From assembly GCF_018437275.1 (NCBI RefSeq), contig NZ_JAAMFK010000006.1:1-64000 (forward strand): a DNA stretch of 64,000 nt, in the 5' to 3' direction. A program made the position numbers and the translations under genes. Positions within the stretch are counted from its first letter, which is position 1; every line of letters starts with the position of its first letter. This document shows, piece by piece, positions 62,879 to 64,000 of the stretch. Below the pieces are notes generated by a model. The model was not told the DNA's origin. It saw only the letters and a list, made by a program, of their open reading frames with translations, and searched no databases. The stretch comes from Fructobacillus broussonetiae. GTDB lineage: Bacteria; Bacillota; Bacilli; Lactobacillales; Lactobacillaceae.

Positions 62879-64000
62879 CTAACGATTTTTCTTTGAGAAA
62901 TAAATGGCGAGTGTCATTGACGCTACCGTCGCAAATACCAGCGTTCCGTCGAGCTTCCAGCCCGCCTTCTTCGCCGTTTCCGGCATTGGGCCCTGGCCCA
63001 CCTGGATGTTTTGCCCCGTATGCGATGGCTTTCCATCGTTATGCGGCTTTACCTCCGGCAATCCATGCCTTGGCATTGGCCGTGGGTTTGGCCGCGGCTT
63101 CACCGGGTTCACCGGCGTTGGCTTTGGCTCAGGCTTTGGTTGTGGCTTAGGCTGTGGATTTGGCGTTGGCTTAGGCTCAGGCTTAGGCTCTGGGTTTGGC
63201 TGCGGAGGCACCGGCTGATCGTGGTGCTTCTTATTCCCATCATCCGCCGTTCCTGACCCCTGCGTCAGCGCCTGGTACACCGTAATATCACTCTCTGGTA
63301 CATTTTGACTATCCACCTTCGCCGTATTGGCATAAGACTTCTGCTGGCGGCCATCCGTAATCCGGCTTTCCACGTTGAACAGGTAGGACTGATCAATCGT
63401 ATTCAAGTTCACTGAGAAGTTGTTTCCTGGCCCCTCGTGAATATCACTTTGTGGCACCGGCGTTCCAGCCGAGAAGGTGTTATTTTCAGCGTTATAGACC
63501 GTCTTACCACCATTCACTGACCCAGGCACCATCTCTTGATTAGGCCCAAAGTTATCCGTCACCACGGCGTTATCAATCACTTTATCCGCCGCGTCCACAC
63601 GAATTTGCCAGTGAATCAAGTTCTTATCATCTGGATCAAACCACGACCACTTGAATATCAGCTTGTTTGCTGGTGGGGTGTTTCCCGGATCAACCACAAC
63701 GTCCGTCGCGTTACTTCCAAATCCCCAGTTAATGTGATTTGACTGGTGGTACTTAATGCCATTCGGTCCAAAGGTTAAACCAAGCTTCAGCTCACCGTGA
63801 ACCGTGTGGTCCTTAACCGCCTCTTCGGCGTACTTGTTAAACGTAACCGTGATTGTCTTCTGGTTCTTATTCACGTGCACGCCTGCAAAGACGTTGCCCT
63901 TCGTTGACAAGACATTAAAGTCATCGTCGGTCAGGGCTTCCAACTGCTCTGGAATGTGAATCGTCAGCGTATCACCCGCTTTTAACTCTGCGTCATCAGG
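62879..64000 (-). CDS. wall-anchored adhesin, C-terminal part (runs off the window)
   Basis: At least 373 residues; the frame stays open to the window edge (ELKAGDTLTIHIPEQ precedes TTG 63943), so the start is outside. The visible part has an immunoglobulin-like adhesin domain of the SdrG/Cna type (VHVNKNQKTITVTFNKYAEEAV, DKVIDNAVVTDNFGPNQEMV). A Pro-Lys/Glu-Pro-x repeat wall-spanning stretch follows, then a sorting signal. That signal reads MPETA, not LPxTG, with a hydrophobic helix (LVFATVASMTLAIYF) and a SKKNR tail. It is expected to be sortase-anchored and to mediate adhesion. Confidence 0.85.
   Translation of the reverse strand, partial: PDDAELKAGDTLTIHIPEQLEALTDDDFNVLSTKGNVFAGVHVNKNQKTITVTFNKYAEEAVKDHTVHGELKLGLTFGPNGIKYHQSNHINWGFGSNATDVVVDPGNTPPANKLIFKWSWFDPDDKNLIHWQIRVDAADKVIDNAVVTDNFGPNQEMVPGSVNGGKTVYNAENNTFSAGTPVPQSDIHEGPGNNFSVNLNTIDQSYLFNVESRITDGRQQKSYANTAKVDSQNVPESDITVYQALTQGSGTADDGNKKHHDQPVPPQPNPEPKPEPKPTPNPQPKPQPKPEPKPTPVNPVKPRPNPRPMPRHGLPEVKPHNDGKPSHTGQNIQVGQGPMPETAKKAGWKLDGTLVFATVASMTLAIYFSKKNR

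Overview
The window looks like a chromosomal segment of a lactic acid bacterium of the Leuconostoc/Fructobacillus group. This is an inference from the mid-40s GC core, the protein sequences, a Ddl carrying the Phe seen in vancomycin-resistant Leuconostoc, the lactobacillar order rarA-6S RNA-usp, and the mreB-DUF2969-rodA and DUF3290-DUF421 pairs. Most of it is conserved housekeeping DNA interrupted by AT-richer accessory islands. There is no rRNA operon, insertion sequence, prophage or CRISPR array.

Layout. 1-16 kb: guanylate kinase-like protein, APC permease, ezrA, rpsD with a leader, yueI family, rarA, a 6S-type RNA, usp, ddl, DUF2785, rodA-DUF2969-mreB, comFC-comFA and divergent yvyE. 16-19.7 kb: tRNA-Arg, tag, eno, tpiA, tRNA-Leu. 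19.7-21.2 kb: a small accessory operon with a Panacea (SocA-like) antitoxin and a candidate toxin. 21.4-24.9 kb: tRNA-Thr/Asn, two paralogous MFS transporters (one with an internal stop) and a second identical tRNA-Asn. 24.9-36.5 kb: one leftward housekeeping block, lysS, hslO, ftsH, hpt, tilS, divIC, rqcP, mfd, pth. 36.6-41.9 kb: a CBS-domain protein, an unidentified structured RNA, and a ribonucleoside/ribose set (nupC, rbsK, rpiA with a frameshifted C-terminus, a YdcZ-type transporter). 41.9-45 kb: a Fic protein and a four-gene cassette of STAS-like, Panacea and membrane proteins. 45-50 kb: DUF421/DUF3290, groESL with a CIRCE-like operator of unusual sequence, a nitroreductase and an aromatic-acid-exporter-like protein. 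50-59 kb: an AT-rich defence island with an LPO_1073-like protein, a candidate type II restriction endonuclease, a C5-cytosine methyltransferase, a GIY-YIG/DUF2075 helicase, a frameshifted HNH-like gene and a HEPN-motif protein. 59-64 kb: two DUF6287 exported proteins, a RloB-RloA (AbiL-like) pair bracketed by 39-bp direct repeats, and the 3' part of a wall-anchored adhesin.

How it fits together. The core codes for cell division and shape (EzrA, RodA, MreB, DivIC), translation and stress (rpsD, lysS, rqcP, pth, ftsH, hslO, groESL), DNA repair and uptake (rarA, mfd, tag, comF) and pentose entry into metabolism (nupC, rbsK, rpiA). The accessory genes are largely conflict systems. The Fic gene and the RloA-RloB operon share a palindrome of the type TGTCGATTAGGACA. 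Related half-sites lie between nupC and rbsK, so one regulator may touch several loci. The best candidates for something undescribed are the STAS/Panacea cassette (43.2-44.9 kb), the HEPN protein with an inactivated HNH-like tail (57.2-58.8 kb) and the structured RNA at 37.4-37.6 kb.
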